Positions 35,561 to 49,694 are shown, numbered from the stretch's first letter. The stretch: 64,000 nt of DNA from Roseivivax lentus (GCF_900156805.1 NZ_FTOQ01000001.1:558001-622000); one strand, 5' to 3'. The notes: generated from the letters alone by a model not told the origin. Program-made: numbers and translations.

Positions 35561-37351
35561 ATGGCGCTGTCGCGCCGCACGGGCCAGCGTTTTCAGGCCG
35601 CGATCTGGCCGGGCTTCGTCGATGCGATGACGGGTCTGCTGCTGGTCCTGATGTTCGTGCTGACGATCTTCCTCGTGATCCAGGCGGTGCTGCGCGAGAC
35701 GATCACCGGGCAGGAGACGCAGCTGTCCTCGCTGACCTCGCAGATCGCGGCGCTGAGCGAAGAGCTGGGCATGGCCGAGCGGCAGAACACGGCGCTCAGC
35801 AATCGCGTGGGCGCGCTGGAGGCGACGATCGAGGATCGCGACACGCGGCTTCTGGAACAGCAGAGTTTCATCGCGGCGCTCACGGCGGAGCGGGATCGGC
35901 AGGACGCCGCGCTCGCCGAGGCGGAGGGCCGGATCACCGATTTCGAGGACCGGGTCGCGGCGCTGCTTTCGGATCGGGAGGACGCCCGGGCGCGCATCGC
36001 CGATCTGACCGCCACGCGCGACGAGCTGGAGCGCGCGCGCACCGAGCTTCTGTCGGAGCAGGAGGCGCTGAACCTGGCCCTGGCGCAGGCCCGCGACGAG
36101 ATCGACGCGGAGGCCGAGGCGGCGCGCCTTGCCGCGGCCCGGCGCGAAGCGCTGGAGGCGGTGGTGGCCGATCTCAGGGCGCAGAATGCCGATGTGGAGG
36201 GTCGCGTGACCGCCCTGTCGGGCGAGGTCGACGCGCTGAGCGCCGCCCTGAGCGAGGAAGAGGCGGCGCGGCTGGCCGAGGCCGAGGCGGCGCGGGCGCT
36301 GCGCGAGCGGCTGGCGGGCGCCGATGCGGAGCTGACCGCGATGACCCTGCAACTCGAGCAGCGGCGGCGCGAGGCCGAGGAGACGCTGACGCTGCTGGCC
36401 GCCGCGCGGGCCGCGGAGGAGGAGCTCAACACGCGGCTTGCGGCGGCGCTCGAGGGACGGGAGAGCGTGTCGGAGACCAATGCCGATCTGCGCGCCCGGC
36501 TGGCGGCGGCGCTTGCTGCGCAGGAGGCGTCCGCGGCCCGGGTCGAGGAAGCGATGACGGAGGCCGAGGCGCAGGCGGTGCTGCTCGCCCAGGCGCGCGA
36601 AACGCTGGCCGCGCAGGAGGCGCAGACCGCCTCCGCGGAGCGCGAAAGCGAGGTGCTGAACCAGCAGCTGACCGCGCTGCGCCAGCAGCTTCTGTCGCTG
36701 CAGGAGACGCTGGATGCGGCGGAGGCCAGCGACGAGGCGGCGCAGGTGCAGATCGACAACCTCGGATCGCGGCTGAACGCGGCGCTGGCGCGGGCGGCGG
36801 CGCAGTCGCGCCGGGCGCAGGCCGCCGAGGCCGAGGCGCTGCGGCTCGAGGCGGAACGCGCGGCGCGCCTCGAGGAGGAGAACCGCAACCTCGAACGGTT
36901 CCGGTCGGAATTCTTCGGCCAGCTGCGCGCGCTTCTGGCCGACCGCGAGGGGGTGCGGATCGAGGGCGACCGGTTCGTGTTCTCCTCAGAGGTGCTTTTC
37001 GCACCGGGCGAGGCGGAATTGTCCGCGGCGGGGCGGCGCAGCATCGCCAATGTCGCGGGGCTTCTGCGCGATATCGCCGACGACATCCCGCCCGAGATCG
37101 ATTGGGTGATCCGGGTGGACGGGCATACCGACAACGTGCCGGTGGTGGGCAGCGCGGCCTTTGCCGACAATTGGGAGCTGAGCCAGGCGCGGGCTCTGTC
37201 GGTGGTGCGTTTCCTCATCGCCAGCGAGGGCATCCCGCCGGAGCGGCTGGCGGCCAACGGGTTCGGGGAATTCCAGCCCATCGCCGCGGGCAACAGCCCC
37301 GAGGCGCGGGCCCAGAACCGACGGATCGAGCTGAAGCTGACCGAGCGGTAG
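35561..37351 (+). CDS. MotB/OmpA-like protein with a very long coiled-coil linker
   Basis: A 596-residue inner-membrane protein. Residues 17-41 form one membrane helix with D21 (VDAMTGLLLVLMFVL) in the position of the proton-carrying aspartate of MotB. Residues about 45-455 are an unbroken Ala/Glu/Arg-rich predicted coiled coil, and about 465-596 an OmpA/MotB peptidoglycan-binding domain with DGHTDN, NWELSQARA and QNRRIELKL. A usual MotB linker is far shorter. It starts 3 bases after the MotA-like stop. Likely a stator-like partner that reaches the cell wall through the long rod. Not a flagellar stator by context. Confidence 0.85.
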   Translation: MALSRRTGQRFQAAIWPGFVDAMTGLLLVLMFVLTIFLVIQAVLRETITGQETQLSSLTSQIAALSEELGMAERQNTALSNRVGALEATIEDRDTRLLEQQSFIAALTAERDRQDAALAEAEGRITDFEDRVAALLSDREDARARIADLTATRDELERARTELLSEQEALNLALAQARDEIDAEAEAARLAAARREALEAVVADLRAQNADVEGRVTALSGEVDALSAALSEEEAARLAEAEAARALRERLAGADAELTAMTLQLEQRRREAEETLTLLAAARAAEEELNTRLAAALEGRESVSETNADLRARLAAALAAQEASAARVEEAMTEAEAQAVLLAQARETLAAQEAQTASAERESEVLNQQLTALRQQLLSLQETLDAAEASDEAAQVQIDNLGSRLNAALARAAAQSRRAQAAEAEALRLEAERAARLEEENRNLERFRSEFFGQLRALLADREGVRIEGDRFVFSSEVLFAPGEAELSAAGRRSIANVAGLLRDIADDIPPEIDWVIRVDGHTDNVPVVGSAAFADNWELSQARALSVVRFLIASEGIPPERLAANGFGEFQPIAAGNSPEARAQNRRIELKLTER

Positions 37352-37363
37352 AGGGACGGCCCG

Positions 37364-37383
37364 GGGCGGCAGCTTTTCCGCCC
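37364..37383. terminator. Weak hairpin between convergent MotB-like and M23 genes
   Basis: GGGCGG (37364-37369) can pair with CCGCCC (37378-37383) around an eight-base loop that contains a run of U on the plus strand. It lies 13 bases after the MotB-like stop. The stem is short. Confidence 0.3.
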
Positions 37384-37392
37384 TTGCGGGCG

Positions 37393-38364
37393 TCAGCGCA
37401 GGGTGACGTAGGCGTGGCGCACGGCGATCAATCGCTCCCCGCGTTCCAGCCGGATCGTGGCGGTATAGACGCCTTCGGGCCAGCCCGCCGCGGGCGCGCG
37501 TTTGCCATAGGCGCGGAAGGTCTGGGCCTGCGGCGCTTGGAGCAGCACGCTGTGGGCGAAGACCGGACCGTCCGGCCCGGTGACCGCGAAGCGCAGCACG
37601 TCGCCAGCCTCGGCGTGAAAGCTGTTCGCATAGGCGACGAGCGGGTCGTCGAGAGCCAGCACCGCGACCCGGGCCGCTCCCGATTGCACGTCGGCGAAAT
37701 CCGGCACGCCGCGGGAGAAGCCGGCGGTGAAGAGGCCCGCGCGCTGGTAGGCGGGCGGGTCGATCCAGAGGCCGGGGCGGTCCGTTTCGCAGGTCGTGGC
37801 GGGCGTGGGCGCGAAGGGGTCGATCACGTCGCCCTCCTTCAGCACGCTGAAATGCAGATGCGGGAAGTTGGTCTGGCCCGACATTCCGATCCGCCCGATC
37901 GGGGTTCCGGCCTCGACCTGGTCGCCCGGGCGGACGAGCAGCGTGCGGTTTGCGAGGTGGCAATAGAGCGTCTCGTGCCCGGTTTCGTGGCTGATGCGGA
38001 CCGCGTTGCCGCATTCCTGTCCGGCGACGTCGGAGGGGTCGTCGAGACGGCGGTCCGGAACGCCGTCGCGGATCGCCGCGACGGTGCCGGGGGCGGCGGC
38101 GAGGACCGCCACGCCCGCCTGCATCGCGGCCTCGGAGGGAAGGGCGATGTCGGTGCCGCGATGGCCGTCGCGCGACTTGATCCCGCAGGCATAATCGGAC
38201 TGGCCGGGGCCGGGATCGGCGTCGACGTAATCCTCGATCACGCAGGTTTCGCCGAGGGTGCACGCGACCGGCCAATGCAGGAACGGTGCACCGGAAAAGG
38301 AAACCTCCGCCGCGGTGGGCGCGGCGGAGGTCAGTGCGAAGAGCGCGAGAAGCGCCCGGCGCAT
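37393..38364 (-). CDS. M23-family metallopeptidase (LytM-type)
   Basis: A 323-residue exported protein: signal peptide about 1-19 (ends PTAAE), then an M23 peptidase domain (about 45-200) with zinc ligands in HRGTDIAL and HLHF and a third histidine in LYCHLAN. The C-terminal 110 residues form a beta-rich domain. Cysteines in CTLGETC, ACGIK and QECGN suggest periplasmic disulfides. Expected activity is peptidoglycan peptide cleavage, though degenerate LytM proteins can also act as amidase activators. The ATG at 38364 lies 2 bases after the clpA stop, so it is coupled to clpA. Confidence 0.9.
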   Translation of the reverse strand: MRRALLALFALTSAAPTAAEVSFSGAPFLHWPVACTLGETCVIEDYVDADPGPGQSDYACGIKSRDGHRGTDIALPSEAAMQAGVAVLAAAPGTVAAIRDGVPDRRLDDPSDVAGQECGNAVRISHETGHETLYCHLANRTLLVRPGDQVEAGTPIGRIGMSGQTNFPHLHFSVLKEGDVIDPFAPTPATTCETDRPGLWIDPPAYQRAGLFTAGFSRGVPDFADVQSGAARVAVLALDDPLVAYANSFHAEAGDVLRFAVTGPDGPVFAHSVLLQAPQAQTFRAYGKRAPAAGWPEGVYTATIRLERGERLIAVRHAYVTLR

Positions 38365-38366
38365 CG

Positions 38367-40694
<2,328 letters not shown>

Positions 40695-40849
40695 TGGCGG
40701 TGCTCCTCTTGTTTGCGCCGGGACGGGCCGCCCCAGCATGGCCTCTTGAAGTTAAAGTTTGGTCGATTGACCCCTGCCTTCAAGCTTTTTCTCTCTCAAA
40801 CCTTCTCACAAATCGTTCCCGTTCGGTTCAGTGCCGTGATCGGTGGCGT

Positions 40850-41617
40850 TCAAAACGTGTCTTTTCGGCGTCTTATCTCGGCGAAGACCTCGGCGGCGGG
40901 TGCGTCGACCATGCCGAGATTCTCGCGAACCGGGGCATCGTTCGCACGCAGAAACGGGTTTGTGGCAAGTTCAAGGGACAATCGCGAGGGTACCGTGGGT
41001 TCGCCCTTGGCCCGCGCCTCCGCGATCGCTTCTATACGTGATTTAAGCGCCGCATTGCCGGGTTCAATAGTGATCGCGAAGCGACCGTTCGCCTCGGTGT
41101 ATTCGTGGCCCGAGCAGATCGTCGTCTCGGGCGGCAATTTCGCCAGTTTCGACAGGCTCTCCCACATCTGCGCCATGGTGCCCTCGAAGACCCTGCCGCA
41201 GCCGAGCGCCATGAGGCTGTCGGCGGTGAAGGCGATACGGTCTTCGGGCAGGTAGAGCGCGATATGGCCGACCGTGTGGCCCGACACGTCCATCACGTGC
41301 ACCTCGCGGCCCGCGAAGTCGAACGTGTCGCCATCGGCGAGTTCCAGATCGAGCGGCGGCAGGCGGTGCGCATCGGCCTTCGCGCCCAGCACGCGCGCCG
41401 TCCGGCCCTCGAGCAGCGCGTCGAGCCCCTGGATGTGGTCGGCATGGTGATGCGTCAGCCAGACCTCCGACAGGGTCCAGCCGCGTTCGTCGAGAGCGGC
41501 GGCGATGGGTGCTGCTTCGGGCACGTCGATCACCGCCGTGGCGCCGGTTTCCGCGTCGTGCAGCACGAAGGCGTAATTGTCGGACAGGCAGGGCACGGTG
41601 ACGAGGTCGAGAGGCAT
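40850..41617 (-). CDS. gloB: Hydroxyacylglutathione hydrolase (glyoxalase II)
   Basis: Hydrolyses S-lactoylglutathione to lactate and glutathione, the second step of methylglyoxal detoxification. The 255-residue protein has the zinc motif THHHADHIQG, the second-site residues in SGHTVGHIALY and FTADSLMALGCGR, and the glutathione-binding C-terminal domain with CSGHEYTEAN and NPFLRA. Length is exactly that of the family. Upstream of clpA on the same strand with a 155-base gap. Divergent from the methyltransferase gene at 41681. Confidence 0.95.
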   Translation of the reverse strand: MPLDLVTVPCLSDNYAFVLHDAETGATAVIDVPEAAPIAAALDERGWTLSEVWLTHHHADHIQGLDALLEGRTARVLGAKADAHRLPPLDLELADGDTFDFAGREVHVMDVSGHTVGHIALYLPEDRIAFTADSLMALGCGRVFEGTMAQMWESLSKLAKLPPETTICSGHEYTEANGRFAITIEPGNAALKSRIEAIAEARAKGEPTVPSRLSLELATNPFLRANDAPVRENLGMVDAPAAEVFAEIRRRKDTF

Positions 41618-41680
41618 GGCGTTTTCCGGTCTTTCTTGTCAGGGTCCTCACAAGGCTAGGCCGAGGACGGGGCCCCGACA

Positions 41681-42418
41681 ATGCATCTCGATGTGCGCGA
41701 CCTGCGGAATTTCTATTATCGAAGCGCGCTTGGCCGTGCGGCGCAGAACATCATCCGCAACGAGGTGCGGGCCACCTGGCCCGACACCCACGGCCACACG
41801 GTGGCGGGGTTCGGCTTTGCCGCGCCGCTCTTGCGGCCCTTTCTTTCGGACAGCCGCAGGGTGATCGCGCTGATGCCCGCGCAGCAGGGGGTGATGCACT
41901 GGCCCGCGGGGCTGCCCAACGTGTCGGTCCTGGCCGAAGAGACGCGCTGGCCGATCGAGACGGGGCATGTGGACCGGCTCGTGGTGCTGCACGGGCTCGA
42001 GACCTCGGAGGATGCCACGGCGCTGCTCGATGAATGCTACCGCGCGCTCGGCCCCGGGGGCGAGGCGCTGTTCATCGTGCCCAACCGCACCGGGCTCTGG
42101 GCCCGCTCGGACCGCACGCCCTTCGGCTACGGGCGGCCCTATTCGCGAGGCCAGCTCGAACAGATGCTGAGCTACCACGATTTCGTGCCGGAGGGGCATG
42201 TGTCGCTGCTATACCAGCCGCCCTCGACCCGGCGCTTCTGGATGAAGACCGGCCCCTTCTGGGAGCGGATGGGCCGCGCCATCCCCGCCGTCATGGCCGG
42301 CGGCGTGATGGCGGTGCGTGCGGTCAAGCGGCACCCGCCGCGCCCGCGCGGGGTCGGAGAAAAGCTGAAATCGCCGCTGGGCGCCTTCGCGCCGAAACCC
42401 GTGGCCAAGCCGGTCTGA
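41681..42418 (+). CDS. SAM-dependent methyltransferase domain protein (class I, type 11-like)
   Basis: A 245-residue protein. The N-terminal half keeps only part of the SAM-binding signature (GHTVAGFGFAAPLL in motif I position, NVSVLAEETRWPI in motif II) and the middle has VDRLVVLHGLETSEDATALLDECYRALGPGG, typical of post-motif regions of type 11 methyltransferases. Residues 180-245 are basic and proline-rich. Because the glycine-rich motif is degenerate, activity is uncertain. The family is common and conserved next to gloB in Rhodobacteraceae, as far as I recall. It sits alone before the 309-base ATP-synthase control region. Confidence 0.8.
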   Translation: MHLDVRDLRNFYYRSALGRAAQNIIRNEVRATWPDTHGHTVAGFGFAAPLLRPFLSDSRRVIALMPAQQGVMHWPAGLPNVSVLAEETRWPIETGHVDRLVVLHGLETSEDATALLDECYRALGPGGEALFIVPNRTGLWARSDRTPFGYGRPYSRGQLEQMLSYHDFVPEGHVSLLYQPPSTRRFWMKTGPFWERMGRAIPAVMAGGVMAVRAVKRHPPRPRGVGEKLKSPLGAFAPKPVAKPV

Positions 42419-42727
42419 GCCGCGATGCCGCCCCGGAGCGCCGGGAATCGCGACGATTTACCTAAAAAAGTGGCGCTTTCAGAGACTTCCGAGATGGGCC
42501 ATAGGTCGCACATCGCGGCGAAAAACCGGTAAGTCGCTGAAAAACAAGGGCAGATCGCAAAAGGGGCGCCGGGGGCGAATTGTGCCCTAGCATGTTGCGG
42601 GGCTGGGGATGCTCTGCTATCTCCGCGCTGATTTTAGCGCCCAGGCCGTTCGGTCGGGGAGATGAGACCGCCTCCGGGCCCGCCTTTCAGGCAGGGCCAT
42701 CGGAGGCTTGATAGCGGAAGGATGCAC
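42419..42727 (+). promoter_or_regulatory. atpHAGDC promoter: Leader and probable promoter of the atpHAGDC operon
   Basis: A 309-base gene-free stretch before atpH. A sigma-70-like pair is TTGCGG at 42595-42600 and TATCTC at 42618-42623 with a 17-base spacer, leaving a leader of about 100 bases. The region upstream (42450-42560) is noticeably richer in A, with several AAAAA tracts. There is no start codon with support apart from GTG 42728. The promoter call is by eye only. Confidence 0.4.
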
Positions 42728-43288
42728 GTGTCTGAACCAGCTTCGATTTCCTCCGGCATCGCAGAACGCTACGCAGCCGCCGTCTTCGCCCTGGCGAAGG
42801 AAAACGGTGCGCTCGACGCGCTTGAGGCCAATATCGACGATCTCGCCGATGCGCTGGCCGGAAGCGAGGATCTGCGCGACCTGATCCAATCGCCCGTCTA
42901 CAGCCGCGACACGCAAGGCCGGGCGATCCGTGCCATCGCGGACAAGATGGGCCTCACGGATGTGATGAAGAACACCCTGTCGCTGATGGCGGACAAGCGC
43001 CGCCTGTTTGTGCTGCCCGCGATGATCGCGCAGTTGCGCGACATGATCGCGGACGAGAAGGGCATCGTCACCGCCGAGGTGACCTCGGCGATCGAGCTGT
43101 CGAGCGCGCAGTCCGAGAAGCTGGCCGAGACCCTGAAGAAGCAGGTCGGCCGCGATGTGAAGATCAAGACGACCGTCGATGAAAGCCTCATCGGCGGTCT
43201 TGTTGTCAAAGTGGGCTCCAAGATGATCGACACGTCGATCCGCGCGAAGCTCAACTCCCTCCAGAATGCAATGAAAGAGGTCGGATAA
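42728..43288 (+). CDS. atpH: F1 ATP synthase subunit delta
   Basis: Peripheral-stalk subunit connecting F1 to the b subunits of Fo. The 186-residue protein is the OSCP/delta family, starting [22 protein letters not shown] and ending in [24 protein letters not shown], the conserved C-terminal domain. I use GTG at 42728: GGAAGG ends seven bases before it, whereas the ATG at 42722 directly abuts that sequence. First gene of atpHAGDC; its TAA is followed at once by the atpA ATG. Confidence 0.95.
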   Translation: MSEPASISSGIAERYAAAVFALAKENGALDALEANIDDLADALAGSEDLRDLIQSPVYSRDTQGRAIRAIADKMGLTDVMKNTLSLMADKRRLFVLPAMIAQLRDMIADEKGIVTAEVTSAIELSSAQSEKLAETLKKQVGRDVKIKTTVDESLIGGLVVKVGSKMIDTSIRAKLNSLQNAMKEVG

Positions 43289-44827
43289 ATGGGTATCCAA
43301 GCAGCCGAGATTTCTGCGATCCTGAAGGACCAGATCAAGAACTTCGGCCAAGAAGCCGAGGTCGACGAGGTCGGTCGTGTTCTTTCCGTCGGCGACGGCA
43401 TCGCCCGTGTCTACGGCCTCGACAAGGTCCAGGCCGGCGAGATGGTCGAATTCCCGGGTGGCATCCGGGGCATGGCGCTGAACCTTGAATCCGACAATGT
43501 CGGCGTCGTGATCTTCGGTTCCGACCGGGACATCAAGGAAGGCGACACCGTCAAGCGCACGAACTCCATCGTGGACGTGCCGGTGGGTGACGCGCTTCTC
43601 GGCCGGGTCGTGGACGGCCTTGGCAACCCGCTCGACGGCAAGGGCCCGATCGAGACCTCCGAGCGCCGCCTCGCGGACGTGAAGGCCCCCGGCATCATGC
43701 CCCGCCAGTCGGTGCACGAGCCCATGGCCACCGGCCTCAAGGCCGTCGACGCCATGATCCCGATCGGCCGCGGCCAGCGCGAGCTCATCATCGGCGACCG
43801 CCAAACCGGCAAGACCGCCGTCGCGCTCGACGCGATGCTGAACCAGAAGGTCTACAACGAGGCCGCAGGCGACGACGAGAGCAAGAAGCTCTACTGCGTC
43901 TACGTCGCCATCGGCCAGAAGCGTTCGACCGTGGCGCAGCTCGTCAAGAAGCTCGAAGAGACCGGCGCCATCGAGTATTCGATCGTCGTCGCCGCGACCG
44001 CGTCGGACCCCGCGCCGATGCAGTACCTCGCCCCCTACACAGCGACCGCGATGGGCGAGTTCTTCCGCGACAACGGCCGTCACGCGCTGATGGTCTATGA
44101 CGACCTTTCCAAGCAAGCCGTGGCCTACCGCCAGATGTCCCTGCTGCTGCGCCGTCCGCCGGGCCGCGAAGCCTATCCGGGCGACGTTTTCTACCTCCAC
44201 TCGCGCCTGCTGGAGCGGTCCGCGAAGCTGAACGCCGAGAACGGCTCGGGCTCGCTGACGGCGCTGCCGATCATCGAAACCCAGGGCGGCGACGTGTCGG
44301 CCTTCATTCCGACCAACGTGATCTCGATCACTGACGGCCAGATCTTCCTCGAGACCGAATTGTTCTACCAGGGCATCCGTCCGGCGGTGAACACCGGTCT
44401 GTCGGTGAGCCGCGTGGGCTCCTCGGCGCAGACCAACGCGATGAAGTCGGTCGCGGGCCCGGTGAAGCTGGAGCTTGCGCAGTACCGCGAAATGGCGGCC
44501 TTCGCGCAGTTCGGCTCCGACCTCGACGCCGCGACCCAGCGCCAGCTGAACCGCGGTGAGCGTCTGACCGAGCTGATGAAGCAGCCGCAATATTCGCCGC
44601 TGACCAACGCGGAAATCGTCTGCGTCATCTTCGCGGGCACCAACGGCTACCTCGACAAGATCAAGGTTGGCGATGTGGGCCGCTACGAGCGCGAGCTGCT
44701 GAGCCACCTGCGCAGCAAGCACAAGGATCTGCTCGATTGGCTGACCAACGAAGATCCGAAGATCAAGGGCGATAGCGCCGACAAGATCAAAGCTGCGCTG
44801 GACGAATTCGCCGCAGACTTCGCGTAA
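43289..44827 (+). CDS. atpA: F1 ATP synthase subunit alpha
   Basis: Non-catalytic nucleotide-binding subunit of the alpha3beta3 hexamer. The 512-residue protein has the N-terminal helix preceding [26 protein letters not shown], Walker A GDRQTGKT at about 169-176, the arginine-finger region [17 protein letters not shown] and a complete C-terminal helical domain. The ATG directly abuts the atpH stop (TAAATG). Confidence 0.99.
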   Translation: MGIQAAEISAILKDQIKNFGQEAEVDEVGRVLSVGDGIARVYGLDKVQAGEMVEFPGGIRGMALNLESDNVGVVIFGSDRDIKEGDTVKRTNSIVDVPVGDALLGRVVDGLGNPLDGKGPIETSERRLADVKAPGIMPRQSVHEPMATGLKAVDAMIPIGRGQRELIIGDRQTGKTAVALDAMLNQKVYNEAAGDDESKKLYCVYVAIGQKRSTVAQLVKKLEETGAIEYSIVVAATASDPAPMQYLAPYTATAMGEFFRDNGRHALMVYDDLSKQAVAYRQMSLLLRRPPGREAYPGDVFYLHSRLLERSAKLNAENGSGSLTALPIIETQGGDVSAFIPTNVISITDGQIFLETELFYQGIRPAVNTGLSVSRVGSSAQTNAMKSVAGPVKLELAQYREMAAFAQFGSDLDAATQRQLNRGERLTELMKQPQYSPLTNAEIVCVIFAGTNGYLDKIKVGDVGRYERELLSHLRSKHKDLLDWLTNEDPKIKGDSADKIKAALDEFAADFA

Positions 44828-44839
44828 GGAGAAAGCCTC

Positions 44840-47165
<2,326 letters not shown>

Positions 47166-47259
47166 GGCCCCGTATCGGGGTGGGCCCTGCCCGCCCCGGA
47201 CATGTCACAGGATGCGCGCGGCGGAGAGACCGACCGCCGCGGCATGAAAGGAAAGAGAC

Positions 47260-47694
47260 ATGGCAGATATGATGCAATTCGACCTCGTCAGCCCCGAGCG
47301 GCGCCTGATGCAGGACGAGGTCGTGTCGGTGCAGATCCCCGGGGCGGATGGCGACATGACCGCCATGCCGAACCACGCGCCGATGATCACCACGCTGCGT
47401 CCGGGCATCCTCCGGGTCGATACCGGCTCGGGCATGCGGGAATTCGTGGTGACCGGCGGCTTCGCCGAGCTGGGCGACGGCGTGTCGGTTCTGGCCGAGC
47501 GCGCCTTGCCGCGCGAAGATGTCGACCAGCAGACCTACGAGGAGCTCGTCGCCGAAGCGCAGGAGGCCTATGGCCGCGCCAAGGAAGCCTTCAAGAACGA
47601 GCCGGGCCCAGTCGACGATGCCGCCAAGCTTCTGGCGGACATGGTCGCGGTGGGCGGCGAGATCGGCCTCAGCGAGAAGCAGCCGAACCTCTGA
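47260..47694 (+). CDS. atpC: F1 ATP synthase subunit epsilon
   Basis: Central-stalk subunit involved in coupling and inhibition of ATP hydrolysis. The 144-residue protein has the N-terminal beta-sandwich ([40 protein letters not shown]) and a C-terminal helical part. It lies 94 bases after atpD; a small hairpin (CCCCG-TAT-CGGGG) sits in that gap. GGAAAGAG precedes the ATG. A terminator follows at 47726. The Fo genes are not in this window, as expected for the split arrangement in Rhodobacteraceae. Confidence 0.97.
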   Translation: MADMMQFDLVSPERRLMQDEVVSVQIPGADGDMTAMPNHAPMITTLRPGILRVDTGSGMREFVVTGGFAELGDGVSVLAERALPREDVDQQTYEELVAEAQEAYGRAKEAFKNEPGPVDDAAKLLADMVAVGGEIGLSEKQPNL

Positions 47695-47725
47695 TCCGCG
47701 CCGAGGCGCTGAACGTGAGAGACAC

Positions 47726-47753
47726 CCCCGCCGGGAGACCGACGGGGATTTTT
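47726..47753 (+). terminator. Rho-independent terminator of the atpHAGDC operon
   Basis: CCCCGCCGG (47726-47734) pairs with CCGACGGGG (47739-47747) with one mismatch and a GAGA tetraloop, followed by AUUUUU. It lies 31 bases after the atpC stop and separates the operon from the lectin-like gene. Confidence 0.85.
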
Positions 47754-47905
47754 CGTTGTCCTGCCGGTGGCCAACGCGCAGAGATCGGCTTGAGCGGACC
47801 GGCGGCGCATCGACGCCACAGGCGGGCCGGGCGACGCGCGGCGGGCTTTTCACTTCGTCGCAAATCGCCCATCCTCCGGCCTTATTCGAGCGGTACGGGC
47901 ACATT

Positions 47906-48256
47906 ATGCAGAAACTCAGATCGAACCGGATTGGCGTGGATCAGGGCGAATTCGAGCTCTTCTCGGATTTCGCCAATGGCGGCGACATGTGGACGGGTGA
48001 CGGCGCGCGCGAGCGGCGCAAGCGCATCAAGTTCTCGGAGCCCTTCAGCGTGCCGCCGCAGGTCCATCTCAGCCTGTCGCTGTGGGACATGGACAGCCAT
48101 GCCAATATCCGGGCCGATCTCGGCGCCGAGAAGGTGAACGAGACCGGCTTCGACATGGTCTTCCGGACATGGGCCGATACGCGCATCGCGCGGGTGCGGA
48201 TGTCGTGGATGGCCATCGGCGAGGTCAAGGGCGAGGACGACTGGGACCTTTACTGA
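47906..48256 (+). CDS. H-type lectin-domain protein
   Basis: A 116-residue protein with no signal peptide. The central 75 residues match the H-type lectin fold known from snail agglutinin and discoidin C-terminal domains: KRIKFSEPFSVPPQVHLSLSLWDMD in the first strands, then NETGFDMVFRTWADTRIARVRMSWMAIG with the conserved W-A-T and W-x-A-x-G pattern. In eukaryotic members this domain binds N-acetylgalactosamine; the ligand here is unknown. The start ATG at 47906 has only a weak ribosome-binding site. It follows the atp terminator, so it needs read-through or its own promoter. In my recollection similar genes follow atpC in other roseobacters. Confidence 0.8.
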   Translation: MQKLRSNRIGVDQGEFELFSDFANGGDMWTGDGARERRKRIKFSEPFSVPPQVHLSLSLWDMDSHANIRADLGAEKVNETGFDMVFRTWADTRIARVRMSWMAIGEVKGEDDWDLY

Positions 48257-48585
48257 GCGGAGCGAAACGTCCCTCGAACAAGCGAGATCCTAGCGCTGGG
48301 TGCCGGGCGCGGACCGGACAGCGCCGGTCCGGCGGGGGGGGGGGCGCGACATCGATGCAGGTCGCCGCTTTATCGTGTCAGGACATTGCGCCGCCTGATG
48401 GGTGCACGTGCTCCGACAAAGCGCCCATCCGTTGGGGCCGGATCGGCGCTGGCCGGGCACCTGCAGCGCGGTTCCGGCGCGCCATGTGATCGACGCCCAG
48501 CCGGGGTCCGGACCGCCGCCCGGCACCGCAGCTTGGCGGCGTCAAAAGCCGTGGGCCCCGCCGATCAAATCCCTTTCCTGAAGGC
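48257..48585. other. 329-base convergent intergenic region, no gene seen
   Basis: Between the lectin-like gene (plus) and prs (minus). It contains an 8-bp hairpin (CGGACCGG with CCGGTCCG, about 48311-48332) followed directly by a run of ten G (about 48334-48343), but no typical terminator. Open frames cross the area on both strands without start signals or familiar domains. An unrecognised small RNA is possible; nothing here proves it. Confidence 0.5.
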
Positions 48586-49596
48586 TCAGAGGATGCCCTC
48601 GTAGATCGGTCCCAGCGTGTCGGTCTCGAATAGCGACGACACCGAGGTGCCGTTCCAGATGTTCAGGATCGCCTGCGCGAACATCGGCGCGGTGGGCACG
48701 ACACGGATATTCGGCGCGGCCTGCGCCTCGGGCGAGCGGGGGATCGAGTCGGTGATGACCAGCGATTTCATCACCGAGTTCGAGATCCGCTCGACCGCCG
48801 GACCCGAGAGCACGCCATGGGTGATATAGGCATGCACCTCGGTCGCGCCGTGCGACAGGAGCACCTCGGCCGCCTTGCACAGCGTTCCGGCGGTGTCGCA
48901 GATATCGTCCACGATGATGCATTTCTTGCCCGAGACATCGCCGATCACGGTCATCTCGGCCACTTCGCCGGCCTTCTCGCGGCGCTTGTCGACGATCGAC
49001 AGGGGCGCGTTGATCCGCTTGGCCAGCTCGCGCGCCCGGGCGACGCCGCCCACATCCGGCGAGACCACCATCAGGTCGTCCATCGAGTCGCGGAACTGCG
49101 AATGCACGTCGAGCGCGAAGATCGGCGAGGCATAGAGGTTGTCCACCGGAATGTCGAAGAAGCCCTGTATCTGGGCCGCGTGCAGGTCCATGGTCAGGAC
49201 CCGCTCGATCCCGGCCTTGACCATCATGTTCGCGACCAGCTTGGCGGTGATCGGCGTGCGCGCCTTGGTGCGGCGGTCCTGCCGCGCATAGCCGAAATAG
49301 GGGATCACGGCGGTGATGCGCTGCGCCGAGGAGCGCCGTAGCGCGTCCGACATGATCAGCAGCTCCATCAGGTTGTCGTTCGCCGGGTTCGAGGTCGGCT
49401 GGATGATGAACATGTCCTCGCCGCGCACGTTCTCGTAGACCTCGACGAAGATCTCCTGGTCGTTGAACCGCTCCACCCGCGCATCGACCAGGCCCACATT
49501 CATGCCGCGATAGAGCGACATGCGCCGCGCGATGGCCTTTGCGAGATCGAGATTGGCATTGCCCGAAATGAGTTTCGGTTCGATGACGGTTGGCAT
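48586..49596 (-). CDS. prs: Ribose-phosphate pyrophosphokinase
   Basis: Makes PRPP from ribose 5-phosphate and ATP, the precursor for nucleotides, histidine and tryptophan. The 336-residue protein has the flexible-loop and ATP motifs [24 protein letters not shown], the [12 protein letters not shown] segment and the PRPP-binding signature [14 protein letters not shown]. It is slightly longer than the 315-residue E. coli enzyme because of an extended C-terminal part. I chose ATG 49596 (MPTVIEP); the frame stays open to 49695 without signals. Confidence 0.97.
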   Translation of the reverse strand: MPTVIEPKLISGNANLDLAKAIARRMSLYRGMNVGLVDARVERFNDQEIFVEVYENVRGEDMFIIQPTSNPANDNLMELLIMSDALRRSSAQRITAVIPYFGYARQDRRTKARTPITAKLVANMMVKAGIERVLTMDLHAAQIQGFFDIPVDNLYASPIFALDVHSQFRDSMDDLMVVSPDVGGVARARELAKRINAPLSIVDKRREKAGEVAEMTVIGDVSGKKCIIVDDICDTAGTLCKAAEVLLSHGATEVHAYITHGVLSGPAVERISNSVMKSLVITDSIPRSPEAQAAPNIRVVPTAPMFAQAILNIWNGTSVSSLFETDTLGPIYEGIL

Positions 49597-49694
49597 GGCG
49601 GCGCGGTCCCCTGGGATTCGTATTGCCGGGGCCTTAGCACGGGCTAGGCTGGACGGGAAACATATCCGCACGGATGCATGAAGGAGCGCGCCCA

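Noticed and set aside
34325-37351. Zorya-type anti-phage defence (ZorA/ZorB)
   Set aside because: The pair resembles ZorA/ZorB in being a stator with extended parts, but there is no ZorC, ZorD or ZorE gene, and flanking genes are a cyclotransferase and an M23 peptidase. The defence label is not supported.
48082-48604. Small open frames in the intergenic region before prs
   Set aside because: They overlap the lectin-like gene or the prs end on other frames, lack ribosome-binding sites and show no homology I recognise.
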